DNA of 64,000 nt from Variovorax sp. J22G73 (lineage in GTDB: Bacteria > Pseudomonadota > Gammaproteobacteria > Burkholderiales > Burkholderiaceae_C): assembly GCF_030317035.1 (NCBI RefSeq), contig NZ_JASZYK010000003.1, positions 558,001 to 622,000 on the forward strand, written 5' to 3'. Of the stretch, positions 34,115 through 43,045 are shown in pieces; position 1 is the first letter of the stretch, and each line of letters opens with the position of its first letter. A model generated the notes under the pieces. The model made no database searches. It had not been told where the DNA came from and was given only the letters and a program-made list of their open reading frames with translations. Both the position numbers and the translations under genes were made by a program.

Positions 34115-35077
34115 CACCAGCGTCGCGCTCTTCGCGCCCGAGCAGCAGATCATCATGCGGTCGTTCGCGCGCTGCTCCTCGCTCGACAGCACCAGGTCGC
34201 GGTGGTCGGGCGTGCCCGCCAGCACCCGCGTTTCGCACGAGCCGCACACACCCTCCATGCACGCGTAGGGCGCGTCCACGCCGGCGGCCAGCAGCGTGTC
34301 CAAGATGGTCTGGCCCGGCGCCACGCACACGGTGCGGCCGCTTCGCGCCAGCTCGACGCGGAACCCGCCTTCGCTCGCGGGTGCCTCTTTGGCGCTGAAG
34401 TACTCCACATGCACCCGTTCGCGCGGCAGGCCGGCTGTGGCGGCCTCGAAGGCCTCCAGCATCGGGTGCGGGCCGCAGCAGTACAGGTGCGCATCGCCGC
34501 GCGCGTCGGCCACGATGCGGTGCAGGTCCAGCCGCTGTTCGCTGTGTTCCCCGCTTTCGCCATGTTCGCCGTCGAAGCTGAAATGCACCCGTCCCGGTGC
34601 CTGCGCGTCCAGCGCCAGCAGTTCGTCGTGCCACGCGGCGCAGGCGCGGCGGCGGCAGCCGTAGAACAGCTCCCACGAGCGGCCCAGCGCCTCGAGCCGG
34701 CCGATCATCGAGCGCAGCGGCGTGATGCCGATACCCCCCGCGACCAGCACGGTGTGCGGCGCGGCCTCGAACAAGGGGAAGTTGTTGCGCGGCATGCCTA
34801 CGCGCAGCGTCTGGCCGACGTGCAGCTGCGCATGCACCAGCGCCGAGCCGCCGCGGCTGGTGGGGCTGCGGTGCACGCCGAGCACGTAGCGCTGCGTTTC
34901 GGCGGGCGGGTTCGACAGCGAGTAGCTGCGCACCATGCCGTTCGACAGGTGCAGGTCGATGTGCGCCCCCGCCGTGAAGGGCGGCAGCGCCTGCCCCGGC
35001 AACGCCCGCAGCTCGAAGGAGTGCACGCCTTCTGCTTCGAGGCGAACCGCGTGCAGCCGAACGTCGAAGGTGCTCAT
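34103..35077 (-). CDS. Ferredoxin-type oxygenase reductase (VanB/phthalate reductase type)
   Basis: A 324-residue electron-transfer protein of the phthalate-dioxygenase-reductase family. The N-terminal FMN-binding reductase domain (about 1-100, PFTAGAHIDLHL, VRSYSLSNPP) is followed by an NAD-binding domain (VLVAGGIGITPLRSMI, LYCCGPHPMLEAF). The C-terminal plant-type [2Fe-2S] domain has Cys273-x4-Cys278-x2-Cys281 in CMEGVCGSC and the last ligand in MICCS. It supplies NADH electrons to a Rieske oxygenase, presumably the one encoded in this operon. It starts inside the aldehyde dehydrogenase stop (ATGA). Confidence 0.92.
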   Translation of the reverse strand: MSTFDVRLHAVRLEAEGVHSFELRALPGQALPPFTAGAHIDLHLSNGMVRSYSLSNPPAETQRYVLGVHRSPTSRGGSALVHAQLHVGQTLRVGMPRNNFPLFEAAPHTVLVAGGIGITPLRSMIGRLEALGRSWELFYGCRRRACAAWHDELLALDAQAPGRVHFSFDGEHGESGEHSEQRLDLHRIVADARGDAHLYCCGPHPMLEAFEAATAGLPRERVHVEYFSAKEAPASEGGFRVELARSGRTVCVAPGQTILDTLLAAGVDAPYACMEGVCGSCETRVLAGTPDHRDLVLSSEEQRANDRMMICCSGAKSATLVLDL

Positions 35078-36609
35078 GCGTGCAGGGCAGTGCGAGGTGA
35101 GCCGGGGGATCCAGAAACGCCAAGCCCATCGAGCCCGCCCAGGCACACGTACTTCACGACCAGGTATTCCTCGATGCCGTGGTACGAGCCTTCGCGCCCG
35201 ATGCCCGACTGCTTCACGCCGCCGAAGGGCGCCACGGCGGTCGAGATCAGCCCGCTGTTCACGCCGACCATGCCGACCTCCAGCGCGTCGATGGTCCGCC
35301 AGATGCGCGCGTGGTCGCGGCTGTACACATATGCGCCCAGGCCGAACTCCAGGCTGTTGGCGTGCGCGATGGCCTCGGCGTCGTCGTCGAAACGAAAGAG
35401 CGGCGCCACGGGGCCGAAGGTTTCCTCCTGCGCCAGCAGCATCGATGCATCGGCGCCGGCCAGCACGGTCGGCTCGTAGTAGCTGCCGCCGAGCGCATGC
35501 GGCTTGCCGCCCACCAGCACGCGCGCCCCGCGCGCGACCGCGTCCGCCACATGGCGTTCGACCTTGGCCAGCGCGTCGGCGTCGATCAGCGGGCCGATCT
35601 GCGAGCCCGGCACCGTGCCTTCGGCCACCTTGAGCGCGGCGACGGCGCCTGCGAGCTTGTCGGCGAAGCGCTCGTACACGCGCGCATGCACATAGACCCG
35701 GTTGGCCGCGATGCAGGCCTGGCCGGCATTGCGAAACTTGGCGACCATGAGGCCGTCGACGGCCGCGTTCAGGTCGGCGTCTTCGAACACGATGAAGGGC
35801 GCGTTGCCGCCCAGCTCCAGCGACAGCTTCTTCAGCGTGCTGGCGGACTGGCGCATCAGCAGGCGGCCCACCTCGGTCGAGCCCGTGAAGCTGAGCTTGC
35901 GCACCACGGGGCTCGCGGTGAGCGCGCCGCCGATGGCCACCGGGTCGCCGGTGACCACGTTGAACACACCGGCCGGCACGCCCGCGCGCACGGCCAGCTC
36001 CATGAGCGCAAAGGCGCACAGCGGTGTCTGCTCGGCCGGCTTCAGCACCATGGTGCAGCCGGCGGCCAGCGCGGCCGCCGCCTTGCGCGTGACCATCGCA
36101 TACGGAAAATTCCACGGCGTGATGGCCGCGCACACGCCCACGGGCTCCTTCAGCGCCACGATGCGACGGTCGCCCGAGGGCCCGGGAATCACGTCGCCGT
36201 ACACGCGGCGCGCCTCTTCGGCATACCACTCGATGAACGAGGCCGCGTAGCCCACCTCGGCGCGCGCGTCGTCCAGCGGCTTGCCCTGCTCGGCGGTGAG
36301 GATGCGTGCCAGGTCTTCGGCGTGCGCGAGCATCAGGTCGTTCCAGCGCCGCAGCACGCGGGCGCGGGCGGCGGCGGGCAGGCCCTTCCATGCGGGCAGG
36401 GCGGCCTGGGCGGCCTCGATGGCGCGTGCCGTTTCGCCGGCGCCCATGGCGGGCACGGCGGCCAGCAGCGCGCCGCTCGCGGGGTCGGTCACGTCGAAGG
36501 TCGCGCCGTCGTCGGCGTCGAGCCACTGGCCGCCGATGTGGGCCTGGGTCTTCAGCAGCAGCGGGTCTGCGAGTTGCAGGCGCGCGGGCAGGGTGATGGA
36601 GCTCAGCAT
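35074..36609 (-). CDS. Aldehyde dehydrogenase, succinate-semialdehyde type
   Basis: A 511-residue NAD(P)-dependent aldehyde dehydrogenase of the GabD/SSADH class. Motifs: ITPWNFP and KPAEQTPL for cofactor binding, general base Glu in LELGGNAP near residue 273, nucleophile Cys in GQACIAANR near 307, and GQxGREG-like SGIGREGSYHG near 480. Homologues often oxidise succinate semialdehyde, but operon context with a Rieske oxygenase suggests an aldehyde product of aromatic or methyl oxidation. Overlaps the reductase gene by 4 bases; 7 bases after the Bug gene. Confidence 0.92.
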   Translation of the reverse strand: MLSSITLPARLQLADPLLLKTQAHIGGQWLDADDGATFDVTDPASGALLAAVPAMGAGETARAIEAAQAALPAWKGLPAAARARVLRRWNDLMLAHAEDLARILTAEQGKPLDDARAEVGYAASFIEWYAEEARRVYGDVIPGPSGDRRIVALKEPVGVCAAITPWNFPYAMVTRKAAAALAAGCTMVLKPAEQTPLCAFALMELAVRAGVPAGVFNVVTGDPVAIGGALTASPVVRKLSFTGSTEVGRLLMRQSASTLKKLSLELGGNAPFIVFEDADLNAAVDGLMVAKFRNAGQACIAANRVYVHARVYERFADKLAGAVAALKVAEGTVPGSQIGPLIDADALAKVERHVADAVARGARVLVGGKPHALGGSYYEPTVLAGADASMLLAQEETFGPVAPLFRFDDDAEAIAHANSLEFGLGAYVYSRDHARIWRTIDALEVGMVGVNSGLISTAVAPFGGVKQSGIGREGSYHGIEEYLVVKYVCLGGLDGLGVSGSPGSPRTALHA

Positions 36610-36616
36610 GTCGTGG

Positions 36617-37609
36617 TCATTCCAGTTCGATCTTGAATTGCTTGATGAGCCCGTCCCACTTCGCGTAGTCGCTGCGCAGCAGCTTCGCGAAGTCGGCGGG
36701 CGAGGTGCCGGTGGGTTCTATTTCGAGCTCGCGCATGCGCGCGACGATGTCGGGCTGCGCGAGCACGGTGCGCGTGTCCGCGGCAATGCGCTCCACCACC
36801 GCGGCGGGCGTGTTCTTCGGCAGGAAGAAGCCGTACCAGCCCACCAGGTCGTAGCCCCTCATGCCGGCCTCGGACAGGGTGGGCACCTGCGGCATCGACG
36901 CCAGCCGGTGCGGGCCGGTCACGGCCAGGATGTGCAGCGACTTGTCCTTCTGCCGCGTCGCCGCCGTGGCCGACGACACGAAGCCCACGGTCACGCGGCC
37001 CGACATCAGGTCGATCAGCATCGGCCCTTCGCCGCGGTAGGCCACGTGGGGCATGTCCACGCCGATGTTCTGCTTGAGCAGCTCGCCGAAGATGTGGCCG
37101 GTGGAGCCGATGCCGAACGAGCCGTAGCTGAAGTCGCTGGTGCCCGCTGCCTTCCCCTTGAGGCCGCCCGAGAGCGCCGCCACCGAGGTGTACGGGCTCG
37201 CCGGCCCCACGGCCAGCCCCATCGGCTGCGTGCCCAGCTGCGTCACGGGCGCCAGGTCCTTGAACGGGTCGTAGGGCAGCTTGCGGTACAGGCTGGCGTT
37301 CTGGATGAAGCCCGTCAGGTGCAGCAGGATGGTGTGGCCGTCGGGCTCGGCGCGCATCACCGCCTGCGTCGCGATGATGCCGTTGGCGCCGGTGCGGTTG
37401 TCCACGATCACCGGCTGGCCCCACATGCGCGAGAGCTTCTCGGCCATCGGCCGTATCAACGCGTCGGACGCGCCGCCGGCCGGGTAGGGCACGACGATGG
37501 TCACGGGCTTGCGCGGGAAGGCGGCGGGCTCGGCGGCTCGCGCCGCGCCGCTCAAGCCGCAGAGTGTCGCCAGCATGGCGGCGAGGGCCATACGTCGTTG
37601 GGTGGTCAT
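36617..37609 (-). CDS. Bug-type tripartite tricarboxylate receptor protein
   Basis: A 330-residue periplasmic binding protein of the Bug/TctC family with a signal peptide (about 1-25, ending GAARA). Characteristic PVTIVVPYPAGGASDALIRPMAEKL and IVDNRTGANGIIATQAV. It would bind an acidic substrate of this pathway. No membrane TctA/TctB genes are near, as is normal for orphan Bug proteins. An upstream TTG at 37636 is an alternative start; neither has a strong ribosome site. Confidence 0.88.
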   Translation of the reverse strand: MTTQRRMALAAMLATLCGLSGAARAAEPAAFPRKPVTIVVPYPAGGASDALIRPMAEKLSRMWGQPVIVDNRTGANGIIATQAVMRAEPDGHTILLHLTGFIQNASLYRKLPYDPFKDLAPVTQLGTQPMGLAVGPASPYTSVAALSGGLKGKAAGTSDFSYGSFGIGSTGHIFGELLKQNIGVDMPHVAYRGEGPMLIDLMSGRVTVGFVSSATAATRQKDKSLHILAVTGPHRLASMPQVPTLSEAGMRGYDLVGWYGFFLPKNTPAAVVERIAADTRTVLAQPDIVARMRELEIEPTGTSPADFAKLLRSDYAKWDGLIKQFKIELE

Positions 37610-37689
37610 GGGGGTTGTCTCTGTGTGGTTGTTCAAGGGGCTGCGTGCACGCGCATGGCCGCGGCTCAGGGTTGGGCCTGGCCCTGGCC

Positions 37690-38703
37690 CTAGCCCTGAC
37701 TTTCAGCGAGCGCCATCTTCTGCAGCATGCGGCGCGTGGCCAGCGGCGCCTGGTCGACCGCGATGTCGACCATCGGCGCGCCGGCGCCGTCGGCGAGCAC
37801 GTTGCGCCACTGGTTCTCCATCAGCACCTTGTCTTCGTGCAGGGTGACCAGGAAGGCATCGGCGAGCCGCTGGGTGATGTCCGCGTCGTCCAGCGCGAAG
37901 TCGCGGTACATGGTGGAGAACTTCAGGTGCGTGCCTTCGGTCTCGGGCGTGCAGGGCCCCACTACGCGAATGTTGCGCACCAGCGCCGGGTCGGTGTTGC
38001 CCACCGGCTGCGAGCTGATGTCCAGCTGGATGTTGGCGCCCGGCCAGAAGCGGATGGTCTGCGTGCGCCGGGTCTCGCTCCAGCCGAAGAGGCGCTTGAA
38101 CACCGGCGCGGCCTCGGTGCGCTCCCACTCGCGGTGCACTTCCACGCCGTGCGCCGACACGGTCGTGCGCGGCCTGGTCTCGGCCACGTCCTGCGTGCCG
38201 ACGGTCTGCTGGTGCGCGTAGCTCACGTGCGACAGGTCCATCACGTTCTCCAGGTTGTAGGTGTAGGGCGCCTCCACGCGCAGCGCGTCGCCGCGCCGGC
38301 CCACGTACGCGGGCGAGCTGCACACAGCCGAGAAGTCGGGCACCGGGGTGTGCGCGGCCAGGGCCTTGTCGCCCATCCAGATCCACAGGAAGCCGTCGCG
38401 CTCGACCAGCGGGTAGGCCTTGATGCAGGCCTTCGGCGGAATGCGCTCCTGGTTGGGAATGCGCACGCACTGGCCGCTGCCGTCGAACTCCAGGCCGTGG
38501 TAGCCGCACTGCACGTGGTCGCCCACGCGCTTGCCCAGGTGCAGCGACACGCGCCGGTGGCTGCAGCGGTTTTCAATGGCCGCGGCGCTGCCGTCCTGGC
38601 GGCGGAACAGCAGCACCGGCTCGTTCAGCAGGGTGCGCGGGAACAGCGCGTCGCTCACTTCGTGCGCCATGGCGGCGACGTACCAGCAGTTGCGGGGAAA
38701 CAT
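37690..38703 (-). CDS. Rieske oxygenase, vanillate-O-demethylase/phthalate type
   Basis: A 337-residue oxygenase of the phthalate-family Rieske enzymes. The N-terminal Rieske cluster is CSHRRVSL...CGYHGLEF (residues about 47-70). The catalytic non-heme iron motif lies in NLENVMDLSHVSYAH near residue 155. An AAGGAGA site precedes the ATG at 38703. It is the first gene of an oxygenase-Bug-aldehyde dehydrogenase-reductase operon. Related enzymes demethylate vanillate or hydroxylate methyl groups (toluenesulfonate); the actual substrate is not fixed by the sequence. Confidence 0.9.
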   Translation of the reverse strand: MFPRNCWYVAAMAHEVSDALFPRTLLNEPVLLFRRQDGSAAAIENRCSHRRVSLHLGKRVGDHVQCGYHGLEFDGSGQCVRIPNQERIPPKACIKAYPLVERDGFLWIWMGDKALAAHTPVPDFSAVCSSPAYVGRRGDALRVEAPYTYNLENVMDLSHVSYAHQQTVGTQDVAETRPRTTVSAHGVEVHREWERTEAAPVFKRLFGWSETRRTQTIRFWPGANIQLDISSQPVGNTDPALVRNIRVVGPCTPETEGTHLKFSTMYRDFALDDADITQRLADAFLVTLHEDKVLMENQWRNVLADGAGAPMVDIAVDQAPLATRRMLQKMALAESQG

Positions 38704-38766
38704 CGTTCGATCTCCTTCGTGGGGGCGGGACTGCGAACGAATGTAGGTTTGGCCACCCCGCAGGTG

Positions 38767-38782
38767 CATCACATATGTGATG
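38767..38782. promoter_or_regulatory. Putative IclR operator, perfect palindrome
   Basis: CATCACATATGTGATG is fully self-complementary over 16 bases, in the middle of the 154-base gap between the divergent Rieske oxygenase and IclR genes. It is the best candidate for the regulator's site. Confidence 0.6.
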
Positions 38783-38857
38783 AATCGATAGGGGTTAGCG
38801 CGAAGCTGCGGCGGGCCGGGGCGCGGCATAGTCGGCTGCCGCACACACCGTTGCCCC

Positions 38858-39661
38858 ATGAAACCCAAAGCTACGCCGGCCCCGTCGACTGCGGCAAACG
38901 AAGCGAACGCGCACGCGTCGGAGCGCTCCGAGGTCAAGTCCGCGCGCAGGACGCTGGAAATGCTGGAGTTCTTCGCCGCGCGCCACGGCCCCGCCACCGT
39001 GTCGGAGGTGGCGGACGCGTTGGACTACCCGCAGTCCAGCACCTCGATGCTGCTGCGCACGCTGGAGTCGCTCGGCTACCTCATTCACGACGCGGCCACC
39101 CGCAGCTACCGGCCCACCTTGCGCGTGATGCTGCTGGGCACCTGGATGCACGACGAGCTGTTCGGCCAGGCCAGCCTGTTCTCCAACATGGAGCAACTGC
39201 GCCTGCACACCGGCCAGGCCGTTCTGGTGGGCCTGCGCCAGGGCATCCACGTGCGATTCATTCTTTCGCTGCCGAGCCACAAGCCCAACGCGTTGCGGTA
39301 CTCCGTCGGCGTGATGAGGCCGGTGTGCCTGTCCGCCGCCGGAAAGATGCTGCTGACGCGCGAGAGCGACCGCGAGGTTCAACGCATCGCGCATCGCGCC
39401 AACGCGCAGGCGACGTCTTCGGAGCAGTGTGTGAACGTGCCGGCGCTCGTGGCCGAGGTTCGGGCGTGCCGCGAGCGCGGATGGGCGGAAAGCATCCACT
39501 ACCCTCGCGCCGGCTACGCGAACCTGTCGATGCTGCTGCCGGCCATTGCCGGGCAGCCTCACATGGGCATCACGCTGGGAATGAGCGTCGACACGCTCAG
39601 TGCGCGCAAAGGCCCGCTGCTTCGGGCGCTCGAAAACGCGGTGCGGTCGCTGGTGCCCTGA
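38858..39661 (+). CDS. IclR-family transcriptional regulator
   Basis: A 267-residue IclR protein. HTH at about residues 28-85 (ARRTLEMLEFFAARHGPATVSEVADALDYPQSSTSMLLRTLESLGYL) and an effector domain (about 100-265, GVMRPVCLSAAGKMLL). IclR proteins typically sense aromatic or organic acid intermediates. It is divergent from the Rieske operon and is its likely regulator. Confidence 0.92.
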   Translation: MKPKATPAPSTAANEANAHASERSEVKSARRTLEMLEFFAARHGPATVSEVADALDYPQSSTSMLLRTLESLGYLIHDAATRSYRPTLRVMLLGTWMHDELFGQASLFSNMEQLRLHTGQAVLVGLRQGIHVRFILSLPSHKPNALRYSVGVMRPVCLSAAGKMLLTRESDREVQRIAHRANAQATSSEQCVNVPALVAEVRACRERGWAESIHYPRAGYANLSMLLPAIAGQPHMGITLGMSVDTLSARKGPLLRALENAVRSLVP

Positions 39662-39721
39662 CGCGTTTCGTGGTCGGCCGGCGCAACTGCTCCCGCGCGA
39701 ACGGATGCCGTCGCTTCTGCC

Positions 39722-40981
39722 TCACGCTGCCTTCACCGCCGCAGCATGCCGCGCCGAGCGCACCCAGACGAAGGTCATGCCGGCCGCGAGCAGCACCACC
39801 GGCAGCATCGCGGCATTGAGCGGCGCCCAGCCGAAGTGGTCGAGGGCGGGGCCGGCGGCCAGCGTCGCGAAGGCGGTGCACACGTTGCGCAGCAGCTCGG
39901 CGGCGCCTTGCGCGCGGCCACGCTCCTGCGGCCGATACGACTGCGCCAGCAGCGTGGTGCCGCCCACGAACATGAAGTTCCAGCCCACGCCCAGGCAGAA
40001 CAGCGCCGCGTAGAAGGCGGGCAGCGTGGTCGAGTTCATCGCGACCACCGAGCACACCACGTTGAGCACCATGCCCAGGCTCACCACCCGCGCCAGGCCC
40101 CAGCGCTGGATGAGCGCGCCCGCGAACGGCGCCGGCGCGTACATGCCCACCAGGTGCCACTGCATGATGCCCGCGCCGTCGTTGATCGAATGGTTGCAGG
40201 CCACGGCGGCCAGCGGCGCGGCCGTCATCACGAACATCATCGACACCGAGCCCACCACGTTGTTGGCCAGCGCGGCAATGAAGATCGGCTGGCGCGCGAT
40301 GTCGCGCAGCGGCCGCGGCGGGCGCGTGTCGACCGGCGCGCCCGGCGCGGCCTGCGCCTGCGTGTCGCGGTACAGCGCCAGTATCAGCACGACCGACACC
40401 GCGCCCAGCACCGCGACCATCAGGTACGCGCCCGCGAACAGCACCGGTGGAAAGAGGTCCTTGCTCCACGCCGCCAGCGCCGGCCCCGCCACGGCCGCGA
40501 CGACCCCGCCGGCCAGCACCGTCGACACCGCGCGGCTCTTGTCCGCGGCCGCCACGCCGTCGGCCGCCGCCAGCCGGTAGAACTGCGCGAAGGCCTGGTA
40601 CACGCCCACCAGCGCCGTGCCGGCGCAGAACACCCAGAAGTCGTCGTGGAACACCGCCCACACCGACACCAGCCCGCCCGCCGTGCCCGCGAGCGCCCCC
40701 AGCGTGAAGCCGCCGCGCCGGCCGATGCGCTGCATGAGCAGCGAGGCGAACCACGTGGCCACCGCGCCCGCCACCGTGATGAGCGCGAAGGGCAGCGTGG
40801 CCAGCGACTTATCGGGCGCGAGCATGTGCCCCGTGAGCGCCGTGAGCGTGAGGTCGATGGACACGGCCGCTGTGTAGAGGCCCTGGCAGATCGCGAGCAC
40901 GCGCGCGTCGCGGCGGCCTGTAACGGACGTGGCGGACGCGGCGGACGTCGCGGACGTAGGGGTGGAGGGCGTGTCGGTCAT
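39722..40981 (-). CDS. MFS transporter
   Basis: A 419-residue major facilitator with about 12 membrane segments (ICQGLYTAAVSIDLTLTAL, GGFTLGALAGTAGGLVSVWAVF, MLPVVLLAAGMTFVWV among them) and a central cytoplasmic loop near residues 190-220. The start at 40981 removes seven uncertain residues. It lies between the IclR and GlxA-type genes. Which compound it moves is unknown. It could export or import substrates of the neighbouring catabolic operons. Confidence 0.85.
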   Translation of the reverse strand: MTDTPSTPTSATSAASATSVTGRRDARVLAICQGLYTAAVSIDLTLTALTGHMLAPDKSLATLPFALITVAGAVATWFASLLMQRIGRRGGFTLGALAGTAGGLVSVWAVFHDDFWVFCAGTALVGVYQAFAQFYRLAAADGVAAADKSRAVSTVLAGGVVAAVAGPALAAWSKDLFPPVLFAGAYLMVAVLGAVSVVLILALYRDTQAQAAPGAPVDTRPPRPLRDIARQPIFIAALANNVVGSVSMMFVMTAAPLAAVACNHSINDGAGIMQWHLVGMYAPAPFAGALIQRWGLARVVSLGMVLNVVCSVVAMNSTTLPAFYAALFCLGVGWNFMFVGGTTLLAQSYRPQERGRAQGAAELLRNVCTAFATLAAGPALDHFGWAPLNAAMLPVVLLAAGMTFVWVRSARHAAAVKAA

Positions 40982-41073
40982 GGAAGGACGTGAGCAAGGC
41001 AAGGGCGTTTGACACCACCGACTCTATGCACCGACACTGCGGCAAGAAAGACATATTTCCCTCATAAAGTGAC

Positions 41074-42066
41074 ATGACCCATTCCGTCGCCTTCCTGCTC
41101 GTTCCCGAGTTCCAGCTGCTGGACATGGCGGGCCCGCTGTCGGTGTTCCAGGTGGCGGCCGAGCTGGGGCGCAAGCGGCGCGGCCCGGCCTACGAGATCT
41201 CGGTGCTGTCGGAGCGCGGCGGGCGCGTAACGTGCTCGGCCGGGCTAGAGATGCAGACGCGCAGCTGGCGTGGCACCCATACCGATACGCTGGCCGACAC
41301 GCTCGTCGTGCCCGGCGGCTGGGGCGCGCGAAAGCCCGGCGCCGCCACGCCCGCGCTCATGCAGCACCTGCGCGCGGCATTCGCGGCCAGGCGGCGCGTG
41401 GCCAGCGTGTGCACCGGCGCTTTCCTGCTGGCCGAGGCGGGCCTGCTCGACGGCCGCCGCGCCACCACGCACTGGCGGCAGGCCACGCGGCTGCAGCGGG
41501 AGCACCCCGGCGTCACCGTCGATGCCGACCGCATCTTCGTGCGCGACGGCAACGTGTGGAGCTCGGCCGGCATCGCCGCCGGCATCGACCTGGCGCTGGC
41601 CATGGTCGAGGCCGACCTGGGCGCGGACATCGCGGGCGCCGTGGCGCGCGAGATGGTGGTCTACCACCGGCGCGCGGGCGGGCAGTCGCAGTTCTCGGCG
41701 CTGCAAGACCTTGCGCCGCAAAGCGAGCGCATGCGCGCCGTGCTGGCGCACATCGGCGAAAACCTGACGGCCGACCTCGGCATCGAGCGGCTCGCCGACG
41801 TGGCCTGCGTGAGCCCGCGCCAGTTCATGCGCGCCTTCAAGGCCGAGACCGGGCAAACCCCGGCCAAGGCCGTGGAGCGCATTCGCGCCGAAGTCGCGCG
41901 CGCGCACATCGAGGGCGGCGACAGCAGCATCGAGGCGGTGGCGCGGCTCACCGGCTTCGAAGACACCGAGCGCATGCGGCGCGCCTTCGTGCGCGTGTAC
42001 GGCCAGCCGCCGCAGGCCCTGCGGCGCGTGGCGCGGGCCGGTTCACTGGTCGCGCAGCAGCGCTGA
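41074..42066 (+). CDS. GlxA-type AraC-family regulator
   Basis: A 330-residue protein with an N-terminal DJ-1/PfpI-like domain (about 1-190, VASVCTGAFLLAEAGLLDGRRATTHW, a cysteine in a nucleophile-elbow-like turn) and a C-terminal AraC double HTH (about 225-325, IERLADVACVSPRQFMRAFKAETGQTPAKAVERIR). It is a GlxA-like regulator. Divergent from the MFS gene by 92 bases, so that transporter may be its target. Its last 24 bases overlap the LysR gene tail to tail. Confidence 0.9.
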   Translation: MTHSVAFLLVPEFQLLDMAGPLSVFQVAAELGRKRRGPAYEISVLSERGGRVTCSAGLEMQTRSWRGTHTDTLADTLVVPGGWGARKPGAATPALMQHLRAAFAARRRVASVCTGAFLLAEAGLLDGRRATTHWRQATRLQREHPGVTVDADRIFVRDGNVWSSAGIAAGIDLALAMVEADLGADIAGAVAREMVVYHRRAGGQSQFSALQDLAPQSERMRAVLAHIGENLTADLGIERLADVACVSPRQFMRAFKAETGQTPAKAVERIRAEVARAHIEGGDSSIEAVARLTGFEDTERMRRAFVRVYGQPPQALRRVARAGSLVAQQR

Positions 42067-42945
42067 CGCGAGCAGGTTCACCCGCGAGGCCACCAGCCGC
42101 GCGCCGTCCGACAGCGGCCTTTGCCGCGAGAGGCTCAGCGCAATGGTCCGCCGAATGCCGGGGCTCGCCACCCGGCACGCGCCGAGCAGGCCCGCCTCCA
42201 CTTCCTGCGCCACCGCCGTCTTCGGCAGCAGGGTGAAGGCATGGCCGCTGGCCGCCACGTCTTTCATCGACGTGGCGGTGTCCACCTCCATCACGATGTC
42301 GAGCTCGATGTTGTGCCGCCGCGAAAGCACGTCGAGCGTGGCGCGCAGGCCGTTGGGCACGGCCGGCAATACCAGCGGCAGGCCGGCGAGGGCGCGAAAC
42401 GGCATCGTCGGCCCCGCGAGCTCGGGGCGGCCCGCCTTGCCGACGAGAAAGGTGTCGACCTTGCCGAGCACGTCTTCGCCGCGCAGCGCCGAAGAGCCGT
42501 AGCGGTTGACGACGATCATGTCGAGCCGGCCGGAGGCCAGCTGCTCGTCCAGCGTGCCGCTGAAACCCTCCAGCACATGCAGGCGCAAGGCCGGCGCCCG
42601 CTCGCGAATGTCGGCCAGCAGCCTTGGCAGCAGTTGCCGCGAGAGCGAAGGCAGCACGCCCACATGCACGGTGCCGGTCAGCACGCCGGCCGCCTCGCTC
42701 GCGGTGGTGTCGAGCTGGTGCACCTGGTCGAGCACGCGCTTGACCTCCGGGTACATGCGCTTGCCGAAGTCGGACAGCGTCATGCCGCGCCCGGTGCGCT
42801 CGAACAGCCGCCCGCCCCACGCGGCCTCGAGCATGGAAATTTGCCGGCTCACCAGCGACTGCGCGGTGTCCGACGCAATGGCCGCGCGCGACAGCGACTG
42901 CATGTCCGCCACGAGCAGGAAAGTGTCCAGCTGCTTGAGTTTCAT
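42043..42945 (-). CDS. LysR-family transcriptional regulator
   Basis: A 300-residue LysR regulator: winged HTH (about 1-60, LKQLDTFLLVADMQSLSRAAIASDTAQSLVSRQISMLE) and effector domain (about 90-290). It is similar to the CatM/BenM and TctC-associated LysR group only in overall layout. It is divergent from the Bug-acyl-CoA ligase operon, with an inverted repeat in the 100-base gap. Probable activator of that operon. Confidence 0.92.
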   Translation of the reverse strand: MKLKQLDTFLLVADMQSLSRAAIASDTAQSLVSRQISMLEAAWGGRLFERTGRGMTLSDFGKRMYPEVKRVLDQVHQLDTTASEAAGVLTGTVHVGVLPSLSRQLLPRLLADIRERAPALRLHVLEGFSGTLDEQLASGRLDMIVVNRYGSSALRGEDVLGKVDTFLVGKAGRPELAGPTMPFRALAGLPLVLPAVPNGLRATLDVLSRRHNIELDIVMEVDTATSMKDVAASGHAFTLLPKTAVAQEVEAGLLGACRVASPGIRRTIALSLSRQRPLSDGARLVASRVNLLASALLRDQ

Positions 42946-42956
42946 GGTTTCACTTT

Positions 42957-42977
42957 AATGGAAAGCTGAAATCCATT
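42957..42977. promoter_or_regulatory. Putative LysR site
   Basis: AATGGA-N9-TCCATT inverted repeat between the divergent LysR gene and the Bug gene, 12 bases before the LysR start. Position and symmetry suggest a binding site. Confidence 0.5.
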
Positions 42978-43045
42978 CATTCGTCTTTCTGGAAATGAGC
43001 GCGCGGCCTAACCTCGGCGTTGCAAACCCATAAAAGGAGACAAGC

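Noticed and set aside
37690..38703. Gene symbols vanA and vanB for the oxygenase and reductase
   Set aside because: The family also includes TsaM, phthalate and dicamba-type enzymes; the aldehyde dehydrogenase in the operon is not part of classical vanAB.
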